64,000 nucleotides of DNA, from the NCBI GenBank assembly GCA_018066965.1, contig JAGPVP010000083.1, positions 1-64,000 of the forward strand, written 5' to 3'. The notes beneath the pieces are model-generated. The model saw only the letters and a list, made by a program, of their open reading frames with translations, was not told the DNA's origin and searched no databases. This DNA is from Zhongshania sp. Its GTDB lineage: Bacteria > Pseudomonadota > Gammaproteobacteria > Pseudomonadales > Spongiibacteraceae. Positions within the stretch are counted from its first letter, which is position 1, and each line of letters begins with the position of its first letter. Shown here in pieces: positions 11,077 through 20,060 of this stretch. Position numbers and translations under genes: made by a program.

Positions 11077-11745
11077 TTAGCTAGCACTGAAGTCATAGCG
11101 CCACACACCATCCTCTAAATAACAGCGGTTCCGTGGACCATCCGCATTGGGATCAGTGGTATCGTAGCCCGCATCCCCACCATATAGCATGCAAATCACA
11201 TCATTGTGTGACGATATTCTAGGCTCAAAATACGGTACAGCGCGGCTGGTATAGAACTGCTTCGCGCCTATTAATGTCACACAACTGGCCAGCTCGGTAA
11301 GCGTAACAACCGTGGGCGGCATAAGCGCCAATTCCCCTTGACGATGAAGGTCTAGAAAATAACTCGGCGCCCCCCAGCTGTAGTCGTCCATCTCTTCACC
11401 GTCGACAACGACGTCTGCTTGATTTCCTTCAACGAGATAAAACCAAGTGGCAAAGCGCCGCCCCATTGTTGGGGGCGTCGTCCAGTGCGACAGCAGTAAC
11501 ATATCCTCAGCACGCAACTCGATACCCGCCTCCTCCTGCGTCTCTCGCACTGCCGCCGCTCGCGCTGCCTGCTCGTCGGTTTCGGTGCCGATAGTGTCTT
11601 CCGGGTCTACTGTTCCACCAGGAAACACCCAGTGCCCGCCGCCAACCTTAAGCTGCGTATGCCTGCGCAATAACAAGGTTTCTATGCCCTTATCACTATC
11701 ACGAACCAGTATTGCGGTTGCTGCTGCTCGAATATCTGTTGTCAT
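11077..11745 (-). CDS. NUDIX hydrolase
   Basis: GGTVDPEDTIGTETDEQAARAAAVRETQEEAGIEL (Nudix box). Confidence 0.93.
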   Translation of the reverse strand: MTTDIRAAATAILVRDSDKGIETLLLRRHTQLKVGGGHWVFPGGTVDPEDTIGTETDEQAARAAAVRETQEEAGIELRAEDMLLLSHWTTPPTMGRRFATWFYLVEGNQADVVVDGEEMDDYSWGAPSYFLDLHRQGELALMPPTVVTLTELASCVTLIGAKQFYTSRAVPYFEPRISSHNDVICMLYGGDAGYDTTDPNADGPRNRCYLEDGVWRYDFSAS

Positions 11746-11763
11746 CTATTAAAACCTATCCCG

Positions 11764-12612
11764 CTATACCCACGTTTGGTCTAGCGTATCTATTAATGCT
11801 TCTGCACGCGGCCGAATTCGGAAATTATCCGTTAGATCGACATAAATAATGTTGCCACCCTCATCCGTCATCAATACGGTAGGCAACACGGTATCTTGGC
11901 CGTAACCGAGTATTCCCAACGGCACGCCGTAACGATGAACAATGCCGAGGCTTCGCGCAACCTGATTATCCACATCTGCGTAGAATTGCATCGGCACACC
12001 AAGGCGCGCCTGCTGCTCGGCGCTTTTCGCGCGGCTTTGAGGACTGATTAGTACGATTTCAACACCGCGCTCACAGAGCGCATCGTATTGTTTAGCCAAA
12101 TCTGCTAATTGTGCCTGGCACATCGGACACCAATTACCGCGGAAAAACACCCATAAAACTTTTCGTCCTAAAAAGCTCGATGCAGAAATCGACTCGCCGC
12201 CCATAGTCGTCAAGGTAAAGTCCGCTAACTGAGCACCTTTTCTTAGTAAAACATTGTCACTGCGATCTAAATAGGTATACCAAAACACGTATACCAACAC
12301 GCCACCCAGCCCGAAAAACAAGGTATAAAATGTCGGCAGAGGTCTCATTTCGATGACCGTCAACACCGAACCCAGCAGCGCCATAACGACAGGAAGGGCA
12401 ATAAAACGCACAACTCGCGTGTATGGCAAGGAATAAACCACACTCATAAACAGCACTAATGGCCCAACAGCAACGGCGGCCCCCAACCAAGACACGCTAA
12501 ATACCGCGTCAGTCAAAAGGTGGTAAATACTTTGGATGGAAACCGCAATACACAAAAACAGATAGGGAATTGCATACCAGCGCTTAAGCCGAGATATCAG
12601 ACCCTTTATCAT
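11764..12612 (-). CDS. Membrane-anchored peroxiredoxin-like (AhpC/TSA, redoxin) protein
   Basis: Several N-terminal TM segments then LADFTLTTMGGESISASSFLGRKVLWVFFRGNWCPMCQAQLADL. Confidence 0.85.
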   Translation of the reverse strand: MIKGLISRLKRWYAIPYLFLCIAVSIQSIYHLLTDAVFSVSWLGAAVAVGPLVLFMSVVYSLPYTRVVRFIALPVVMALLGSVLTVIEMRPLPTFYTLFFGLGGVLVYVFWYTYLDRSDNVLLRKGAQLADFTLTTMGGESISASSFLGRKVLWVFFRGNWCPMCQAQLADLAKQYDALCERGVEIVLISPQSRAKSAEQQARLGVPMQFYADVDNQVARSLGIVHRYGVPLGILGYGQDTVLPTVLMTDEGGNIIYVDLTDNFRIRPRAEALIDTLDQTWV

Positions 12613-12874
12613 GCGTTCTTATTCCTGTTATTCACCAAACATCTAGCCTTTCGCTATGAAACTTACTTATTGTGTTGTAGCGTGAGCTTACATAAGAATA
12701 ATACTAAGCAATTGACCGAAAATTATCGCTGCCAAAAAATCCGGCAATAGCCAATAAAAATATTAAGACATAAACTAATTCGTATCCAATTGCATAGCTT
12801 ACGCCTCAGCGAATTAAAAAAACACAACAACGCTAAATATATCAGATAGTTGCAAATACAGGGTGTGGAAACAA

Positions 12875-14284
12875 ATGGCAAAACTTTCAGTAATGGATTT
12901 AGCTTTTTTTCTAACCGAAACCGACGCGAGCCCCAAGCATGTTGGCGGCTTGCTCATGTTTCGCAAGCCAGCAAAGGCGCCCGCCAACTATGTTGAGCAA
13001 CTAGTTGACGAATACGCGGGCAATATCGATGAAATTCGCGCCCCCTTTAATCAAATAATTCAGTTCTCAGCCTTTAGTGCACCGCGCTGGAAATGCGACT
13101 TAGATTTCGACATCAATAACCATGTCTTTTTTCACACTATAAGCGGCGACGACTTTCGTGAGAGACTTTACGATTTAATCGGCAGTTTACATAGTGTTCG
13201 TATGGACCGCGCCCGTCCTATGTGGGAAATGCATGTTATTCAAGGTATTGATGACGAGCGCTTTGCGATCTACACCAAGCTGCACCACGCCTATGCCGAC
13301 GGCGTCACCATGTCGTCATGGCTGGTAAATAGTTTAAGTAAATCTGCACGAACTAAAGCGGTTACACCAATCTGGTCTGTACTACCCCAGAAGCGCCTGC
13401 AAAATACAGCAGATAGCATTTCCATCATGAAAGTACTAACTCAGCTCGGCGGGCGTTCTGGCGACTATATAAAAGCGGTCACCGGCCTCACCAAGCTCAG
13501 CGCACAATTGGCTTTAGAGACATTAAACCTTACCAAAAACGCAGTTGCAGTGCCGTTTAAAGCCAATAGCTCAACGCCATTAACTGGGCAAGTCAGCGCT
13601 GGCCGGCAAATTGCCACCGCCGCAGTTGATATGGAGCGCGTGCATCGCCTGCGCAAACTCACTCGGTCTACCCTCAACCACATTGCCTTAACGTGTATTG
13701 ATGGCGCACTGCATCGCTACCTACAGGACTGCGGAACCGACATTAACGAACCCATCACTATCCAGATGCCGGTAAATTTGCGCCAGAGCGGCGATGATAG
13801 CTTCGGCAATAAAATCGGCATTGTCTTGGTCGAGTTGGCCAATAAAACCACCGACCCCTATGAACGGCTACGTGAAATCGGCTTTACACTCCGCAACGTA
13901 CGCTACCAAATCGATGGCGTGCCGCCCGCATCAGTAATGGCTTACACGGTATTACTTGGGGGAGTATCGCTGATTGCCGAAGCACTGAAACTTGGCGATG
14001 TACTGCCGCCACTAGGCAATACCTTGGTCTCAAATGTACCCGGTCCTGCTAAGGCGCTTTATTTGAAAGGGGCAAAATTAGAAGAAATGTACCCCATTAG
14101 CGCCTTAACACCGAGCAACCATCTCAATATTACGCTATACAGTTATGACGGCCGTTTACAATTTGGCTTGGTAGCCACCACCGCCATGCCAAACCTCGAG
14201 ATTCTCGGCAACTATATACACGATGCCTTTGACGACCTCGAAGAGGCCGTCTCGCCATCTGTGCTTGCAAAATCTAAAAAATAA
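12875..14284 (+). CDS. Wax ester synthase / diacylglycerol acyltransferase (WS/DGAT)
   Basis: MAKLSVMDLAFFLTETDASPKHVGGLLMF; catalytic HHxxxDG (KLHHAYADGVTMS); C-terminal PLGNTLVSNVPGPAKALYL. ORF track extends to a GTG at 12863. Confidence 0.93.
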   Translation: MAKLSVMDLAFFLTETDASPKHVGGLLMFRKPAKAPANYVEQLVDEYAGNIDEIRAPFNQIIQFSAFSAPRWKCDLDFDINNHVFFHTISGDDFRERLYDLIGSLHSVRMDRARPMWEMHVIQGIDDERFAIYTKLHHAYADGVTMSSWLVNSLSKSARTKAVTPIWSVLPQKRLQNTADSISIMKVLTQLGGRSGDYIKAVTGLTKLSAQLALETLNLTKNAVAVPFKANSSTPLTGQVSAGRQIATAAVDMERVHRLRKLTRSTLNHIALTCIDGALHRYLQDCGTDINEPITIQMPVNLRQSGDDSFGNKIGIVLVELANKTTDPYERLREIGFTLRNVRYQIDGVPPASVMAYTVLLGGVSLIAEALKLGDVLPPLGNTLVSNVPGPAKALYLKGAKLEEMYPISALTPSNHLNITLYSYDGRLQFGLVATTAMPNLEILGNYIHDAFDDLEEAVSPSVLAKSKK

Positions 14285-14329
14285 CAAAGCCATAGATACA
14301 GAGCATTCAAAGAAACTTGGAGATTTACC

Positions 14330-16318
14330 ATGAGCTATTTTGTCACCGGCGGCACCGGTTTTATTGGCCGCTTCTTAATCGAGCGTCTTGCCAAACGTAA
14401 AGGCACGATCTATGTATTAGTGCGCCGAGGTTCAAAACAAAAATACAAAGACCTTCTTGAGAGAACGGGACTTAGTGCGGACCGCTTAGTCGCCATAAAT
14501 GGCGACCTGTCAAAACCGCGCTTGGGCATTAGCGCTAAAGATATGACCACACTAAAGGGGTCGGTTAAGCACTTTTATCATCTTGCAGCGATTTACGATC
14601 TAAAAGCTGATGCTGCAAGCCAAGAGATTGCCAATGTAGAGGGCACTAAAAATGCCATCGCCGCTGCTGAGGCAATGTCTGCCAAATGCTTCCACCTAGC
14701 AAGCTCAATTGCTGCCGCCGGTTTGTACCGAGGTACATTTAGAGAAGACATGTTCGAAGAGGCCAAAGGCCTTGATCATGCTTACTTCCGCACCAAGCAC
14801 GTGTCAGAAGGACTGGTACGCAACGAGTGCAAAATACCTTACCGCATTTATCGCCCCGCGATGGTGGTGGGCGATTCTAAAACTGGCGAAATCGACAAAA
14901 TCGACGGCCCGTATTATTTCTTTAAATTACTTCAAAAGTTGCGCAACCGTATTCCGCAGTGGGTGCCGCTGATTGGCGTAGAAGGCGGACAAATGAATAT
15001 TGTCCCCGTTGACTACGTTGCTGATGCAATGGATTTCTTATCGCATAAAGCTGGGCTAGACGGCCGCTGTTTCCACTTGGTTAATCCTGAGTCGCAGCAA
15101 GTGGGCGAAGTACTCAATATTTTCTCACAAGCAGCACACGCGCCCCGCTTCGCGCTGCGTATTGATATGCGGATGTTTGCCTTCATCCCCGCTTCTATTC
15201 TTAACCTTTTAAAAGGACTGCCACCGGTTCGCCGAATCATAAACGCCATCTTAGCGGATTATCATATCCCGCAAGACGCCGTTAGCTTTATGAATATGCC
15301 GACTCGCTTTGACACCCGCGATACCCTCAAAGCCCTTAAGGGAAGTGGTATTTCACCACCAGCTTTAGAAGATTACGCGCACAAAATTTGGGATTACTGG
15401 GAGCGTAATCTCGACCCAGACTTATTTAAAGACCGCTCATTGCGCGGCAATGTAAAAGACAAAGTCATTGTGATTACCGGCGCCTCGTCAGGTATCGGTA
15501 AAGCCGCCGCGTTTAAACTTGCCAGTGCCGGCGCCAAGGTCGTTCTCGTTGCCCGATCACTCGAAAAATTAGAAGAAACCCAAAAGGAAATCGCTGACAA
15601 AGGCGGTACCAGCTACGCCTACAGCTGTGACGTGTCTGACTTGGAATCTTGCGATAAATTAGTCGCGACCTTGCTAGAAAATCATGGCAAAGTCGATGTG
15701 CTTGTTAACAATGCCGGACGTTCAATTCGTCGCTCACTTGAGTTAACCTTCGACCGCTTCCACGATTTTGAACGTACCATGCAGCTCAACTACTTTGGCG
15801 CAATTCGTTTAATTATGGGCTTGGCGCCGTCGATGCTAGAACGCAAAGCCGGTCATGTGATCAACATTTCTTCTATTGCCGTTATTGTTGGTACATCGCC
15901 ACGCTTCTCTGCGTACGCGGCTTCAAAATCGGCGTTAGATGCATTTTCACGAGCCGCAGCAGCAGAGTTTTCTGACCGGAACATCGCCTTTACCACCATT
16001 AATATGCCACTAGTTAGAACGCCAATGATTGGGCCAACCTCAATCTACAACTCGGTGCCCACATTGTCGCCAGACGAAGCCGCAGATATGATCTGCGATG
16101 CCATTATTCGCAGACCAAAACGTATTGCGACTGGCCTTGGTATCACCATGCAAGTACTTAACGCCATTATGCCCAAAGCCGTAGAAATCATCATGAACAC
16201 GGTTTTCCGCACCTTCCCAGACTCTTCTGCCGCCAAAGGGGACGGCGAGGAGAACAAAACTGAGGTATCTTCTGAGCAAATGGCGCTAGCTGCTGTACTC
16301 AAAGGTATCCACGTCTAA
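14330..16318 (+). CDS. Two-domain fatty acyl-CoA / aldehyde reductase (FAR; NAD_binding_4 plus SDR)
   Basis: N-terminal YFVTGGTGFIGRFLIERL; C-terminal VIVITGASSGIGKAA and YAASKSALDAF; length and motif order match the recalled Marinobacter fatty acyl reductase Maqu_2507. Confidence 0.88.
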   Translation: MSYFVTGGTGFIGRFLIERLAKRKGTIYVLVRRGSKQKYKDLLERTGLSADRLVAINGDLSKPRLGISAKDMTTLKGSVKHFYHLAAIYDLKADAASQEIANVEGTKNAIAAAEAMSAKCFHLASSIAAAGLYRGTFREDMFEEAKGLDHAYFRTKHVSEGLVRNECKIPYRIYRPAMVVGDSKTGEIDKIDGPYYFFKLLQKLRNRIPQWVPLIGVEGGQMNIVPVDYVADAMDFLSHKAGLDGRCFHLVNPESQQVGEVLNIFSQAAHAPRFALRIDMRMFAFIPASILNLLKGLPPVRRIINAILADYHIPQDAVSFMNMPTRFDTRDTLKALKGSGISPPALEDYAHKIWDYWERNLDPDLFKDRSLRGNVKDKVIVITGASSGIGKAAAFKLASAGAKVVLVARSLEKLEETQKEIADKGGTSYAYSCDVSDLESCDKLVATLLENHGKVDVLVNNAGRSIRRSLELTFDRFHDFERTMQLNYFGAIRLIMGLAPSMLERKAGHVINISSIAVIVGTSPRFSAYAASKSALDAFSRAAAAEFSDRNIAFTTINMPLVRTPMIGPTSIYNSVPTLSPDEAADMICDAIIRRPKRIATGLGITMQVLNAIMPKAVEIIMNTVFRTFPDSSAAKGDGEENKTEVSSEQMALAAVLKGIHV

Positions 16319-16331
16319 GTCTCGCGCACAT

Positions 16332-16366
16332 TAGGTAACAAGAGGCCTTAGACCTCTTGTTACCTA
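16332..16366 (+). terminator. 14-bp perfect inverted repeat after the FAR gene (TAGGTAACAAGAGG / CCTCTTGTTACCTA, 7-nt loop)
   Basis: Read directly; 13 bp past the stop; no T-run after the stem. Confidence 0.6.
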
Positions 16367-16505
16367 CCCTTCGAACACTCCTCTCGCTGTACTATTGATC
16401 AAAACTCAAAATTAACTGATTTCTATTGGCAGTAACTTAGTTTTGTCAGTTAGGATTAGTCCCTTCATAAAAATACGACACACTAAAAGTACCTAGGAGC
16501 ACTTC

Positions 16506-17807
16506 ATGGTCAGTATGATCGGCTTAGTTGGCGGCTTACTGTTGCTGACAACTCTCGCGTTACGCGGATGGAACCTGTTCATTGCCGCGCCCCTATGCGC
16601 ACTCATTGTGGGTTTAAGCGGCGGCATCCCAGTGTTCCCCAACGATGGGCCGAACGCCTTCGTCACTACCTACATGAATGGCTTTGCAGGCTTTGTAGGC
16701 GCATGGTTTCTAATGTTTTTGCTGGGCAGCTTGTTCGGCAAATTCATGGAAGATACCGGTACCGCCGACAGTCTCGCCCGCTGGATTATTGGCAAAATAG
16801 GTATGAAGCACGCCGTTGCGGCGGTGGTTTTGGCGTGCGCGGTATTAACCTACGGTGGCGTCAGTGTTTATGTCGTCGCGTTTTCTGTTTACCCAATGGC
16901 CTTAGGCCTATTCAAAGACGCCAACCTACCACGGCGCTTTATTCCCGGCGCTCTCGCGTTTGGCTCTATCACCTTTACGATGACTACCGCCGGCTCGCCA
17001 GAAATCCAAAACTGGATTCCAGTTAAATTTTTGCACACCAGCCCCTACGCCGCGTGGGAAGTTAGCTTTATTGTGGCGATATTTATGGCCGTCTGCGGAT
17101 TTTTCTGGATTAACCGAATGATTCGCAAGGCCGTTGCCAACGGCGAACACTTTGAGCATCGTGCAACTGACCCTGATATTCCAGAGCGGGATTATCCTAA
17201 TCCAATCACCGGCTTACTACCGTTATTGGTTGTACTTGGTGTGTCGTTTTTCTTCCATGAGTCTCTACAGCAATATGCACTGATACTCGCCTTACTCAGT
17301 GGCTGTATATGTATCATAGTCATTAATTTCAAACACTTTCACAATATGAACAAGGCGATAAATGAAGGCACCACGGGTGCACTGATCGCCATAGGTAATA
17401 CCGCCGCCGTGGTGGGATTCGGCACTATGGCAAAAGCGTCTCCTGCCTTTGCCGTTGCTGTAGATGCAATGACAGGCATTCCGGGTAATGAGCTAATCGG
17501 TGCCGCAATCGCTGTCACTACCATTGCCGGACTTACTGGCTCGGCATCTGGCGGTCTATCTATCGCATTGCCCGTATTGGGCCCGCACTATACTGACTTA
17601 GGTGTGAATCCAGATCAGCTCCACAGAATCTCATCCATAGCATCAGGTGCACTAGATTCACTGCCTCACAATGGGTATATCGTGACTACGGTAAGAGCAA
17701 TTTGCGGTGAAACCCATAAGAGCGCGTATTGGCCCATCGCCGCCTTAACAATAGCGATCCCTACGGTAGGTTTAATCCTCGCAGTGACACTGATGCAGTT
17801 TTTTTAA
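16506..17807 (+). CDS. GntP-family permease (gluconate/organic acid type)
   Basis: About 12 TM; GLVGGLLLLTTLALRGWNLFIAAPLCALIVGLSGGIP; GLTGSASGGLSIALPVLGPHY; SGALDSLPHNGYIVT. Confidence 0.88.
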   Translation: MVSMIGLVGGLLLLTTLALRGWNLFIAAPLCALIVGLSGGIPVFPNDGPNAFVTTYMNGFAGFVGAWFLMFLLGSLFGKFMEDTGTADSLARWIIGKIGMKHAVAAVVLACAVLTYGGVSVYVVAFSVYPMALGLFKDANLPRRFIPGALAFGSITFTMTTAGSPEIQNWIPVKFLHTSPYAAWEVSFIVAIFMAVCGFFWINRMIRKAVANGEHFEHRATDPDIPERDYPNPITGLLPLLVVLGVSFFFHESLQQYALILALLSGCICIIVINFKHFHNMNKAINEGTTGALIAIGNTAAVVGFGTMAKASPAFAVAVDAMTGIPGNELIGAAIAVTTIAGLTGSASGGLSIALPVLGPHYTDLGVNPDQLHRISSIASGALDSLPHNGYIVTTVRAICGETHKSAYWPIAALTIAIPTVGLILAVTLMQFF

Positions 17808-17832
17808 TCGATACAGAGAGGAGCTTGCTACC

Positions 17833-17882
17833 TCTATGAGTGAATCAAGCTTTAGAACTCGAAGCGTCTAATCACTTATAGA
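17833..17882. terminator. Bidirectional hairpin between convergent genes (TCTATGAGTGA / TCACTTATAGA plus inner TTAGA/TCTAA)
   Basis: 11-bp arms with one G-U, nested 5-bp inner arms, between the stops at 17807 and 17898. Confidence 0.5.
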
Positions 17883-17897
17883 GAGGGTTGAGCAAAA

Positions 17898-18086
17898 TTA
17901 GTGGATGCCGCTCATCCAGGCTAACAACAAGGCACCGGCCGAAATCGTCGACACCATAATCAGTAAAATACCAAGCAGCTTTAATGGTCGGTAAGGCTTG
18001 CGCTCAACATTGTTGTAACCCTGCTTTAAGTAGGCATCTACCTTGGCCTGATCTTCTGGGTACAATTTATTGTGTTCGTTTTCCAT
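17898..18086 (-). CDS. DUF3094 family small membrane protein
   Basis: MENEHNKLYPEDQAKVDAYLKQGYNNVERKPYRPLKLLGILLIMVSTISAGALLLAWMSGIH; internal Met chosen over the 18116 ORF start. Confidence 0.8.
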   Translation of the reverse strand: MENEHNKLYPEDQAKVDAYLKQGYNNVERKPYRPLKLLGILLIMVSTISAGALLLAWMSGIH

Positions 18087-18143
18087 TATTCCACCACAAG
18101 CAATTAAAAATGGCATTACCTGCGCTTTATTCAGGCAATAAAA

Positions 18144-18175
18144 AAGGCGGCACCATTATCGCAAGTTGCCGCCTT
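18144..18175 (-). terminator. Intrinsic terminator downstream of acyl-CoA dehydrogenase
   Basis: Stem AAGGCGGCA/TGCCGCCTT with A-run on the + side (U-tract on the - strand). Confidence 0.75.
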
Positions 18176-18205
18176 ATTCACCAGTTTTACCGTGGCTATA
18201 CCAAA

Positions 18206-19996
18206 TTAGGCAAATGCCTCCTCAGGAATATCCATCAAGCTGGCACTGCCGTTGCGGATTGACTCGCTCAAACCCTTTGCCTGCGGCAGTAATCGTTGAA
18301 TAAAGAAGCGCGCCGTGTGCAGCTTGGCTTGCGAGAACGCTTCACCCTGCTGGCTTTCACCACTTAGCACGGTACGCGTCATCATTGCCCACATATAGGT
18401 GTAAAGCGTAAAGCCCATCACATGCAGAAATTCAACCGATGCCGCGCCAATGGCATTTGCATCACCGGCTTGCGCCTGCGCCAAAACAAACTCAGACAGC
18501 GATTCAAGATTATTAACCGCATCATTTAATGGCGTTAAAAACTCATCCATACCATTTACTGATGCCGCGGAGCCCGCAAATTCACGCATCTCTGCTATCA
18601 ATATACTAAGGTTTTGCGCGCCATTGGCTGCAATTTTGCGACCCATTAAATCAAGCGCTTGAATGCCGTTGGTACCTTCGTAAATCTGGCTAATACGCAC
18701 ATCGCGCACTAACTGTTCCATACCCCATTCACGAATATAGCCATGGCCGCCAAATATTTGCTGGCCCGCTACCGTGCCTTCTAAACCTTTATCTGTAAGG
18801 AAAGCTTTAGCGATAGGCGTGAGTAACTCGACCATACCCTCGGCTTTAGCTTTAACCTCACCGCTGCCGAATTTAGACTCATCTAGCTGCTTACCCACAT
18901 AGACGGCAAAGGCACGACCAGCCTCAACATACGCCTTTTGAGTTAATAACATACGGCGAACATCAGGGTGCACAATAATAGGATCAGCTGCGCCAGCACT
19001 ATTAACCGGCCCAGACGGGGCACGACTTTGCAGACGCTCACGTGCGTATATTGAAGACCATTGGTAGGCGGCCTCTGCTGCGCTCAAACCTTGAATGCCC
19101 ACCGACAGGCGCTCGTAGTTCATCATGGTAAACATACCCTGCAAACCACGATTAATCTCGCCAACAAGATAACCCTGCGCACCATCGAAATTCATTACGC
19201 AGGTTGCCGAGGCATTGATACCCATTTTGTGTTCTATGCTACCGCAGTGAACACCGTTGTTTTCACCGCTGCTACCATCTTCATTGACCTTCATTTTAGG
19301 GACAAGGAATAAGGAAATACCTTTGGAGCCAGCAGGCGCATCTGGCAATTTAGCTAACACCAAATGAATAATATTCTCAGTTAAATCTTGGTCACCACCA
19401 GTAATAAATATTTTAGTACCTGTGATACTGTAACTGCCATCCGCTAACGGCTCTGCTTTAGTACGAATCATACCGAGATCCGTACCCGCATGACTTTCCG
19501 TTAGGCACATGGCTCCAGCCCACTTACCAGAATACATATTGGGTAGATATTTAGTTTTAAGCTCATCAGTCGCATGACTGGCAATGGCCAAAGCCGCGCC
19601 GGACGTCAGTGTTAAATATAGGCCCATCGCAATGTTTGAGGAGTACAACATCTCTTCAAACAAGAGAACCAACATTTTCGGCATAGTCTGACCGCCGTAC
19701 TCCGGCGCACCAGATAAACCACCCCAGCCGCCCTCGGCTAGTTGGCGAAATGCTTCAGGGTAACCTTTAGGCGTAGTAACAACACCATCTGTCCACTTCA
19801 CCCCGTCTTCGTGCCCAGGCTGACTGAGTGGCGCAACCAAGGTTTCATTGATTTTTGCACCCTCTTCGAGGATGGCATCAGCAAGTTCTCGGTTTACATC
19901 TTCCATAGCAGGCATGGTTTGCCACAGGTTTTCAGCTTTAAAAACCTCGTGTAAAACAAACTGCATATCACGGAGGGGGGCTTTATATTCAGGCAT
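18206..19996 (-). CDS. Acyl-CoA dehydrogenase (about 596 aa, FadE5-like class)
   Basis: AGAMCLTESHAGTDLGMIRTKA, KIFITGGDQDLTENIIHLVLA, QIFGGHGYIREWGMEQLVRDVRISQIYEGTNGIQALDL. Confidence 0.93.
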   Translation of the reverse strand: MPEYKAPLRDMQFVLHEVFKAENLWQTMPAMEDVNRELADAILEEGAKINETLVAPLSQPGHEDGVKWTDGVVTTPKGYPEAFRQLAEGGWGGLSGAPEYGGQTMPKMLVLLFEEMLYSSNIAMGLYLTLTSGAALAIASHATDELKTKYLPNMYSGKWAGAMCLTESHAGTDLGMIRTKAEPLADGSYSITGTKIFITGGDQDLTENIIHLVLAKLPDAPAGSKGISLFLVPKMKVNEDGSSGENNGVHCGSIEHKMGINASATCVMNFDGAQGYLVGEINRGLQGMFTMMNYERLSVGIQGLSAAEAAYQWSSIYARERLQSRAPSGPVNSAGAADPIIVHPDVRRMLLTQKAYVEAGRAFAVYVGKQLDESKFGSGEVKAKAEGMVELLTPIAKAFLTDKGLEGTVAGQQIFGGHGYIREWGMEQLVRDVRISQIYEGTNGIQALDLMGRKIAANGAQNLSILIAEMREFAGSAASVNGMDEFLTPLNDAVNNLESLSEFVLAQAQAGDANAIGAASVEFLHVMGFTLYTYMWAMMTRTVLSGESQQGEAFSQAKLHTARFFIQRLLPQAKGLSESIRNGSASLMDIPEEAFA

Positions 19997-20060
19997 GAGT
20001 TGCTCCTTTAAATCAGCACGACGGCCTATAGGCCGCCGTTAATCTACTCGACACAATATA

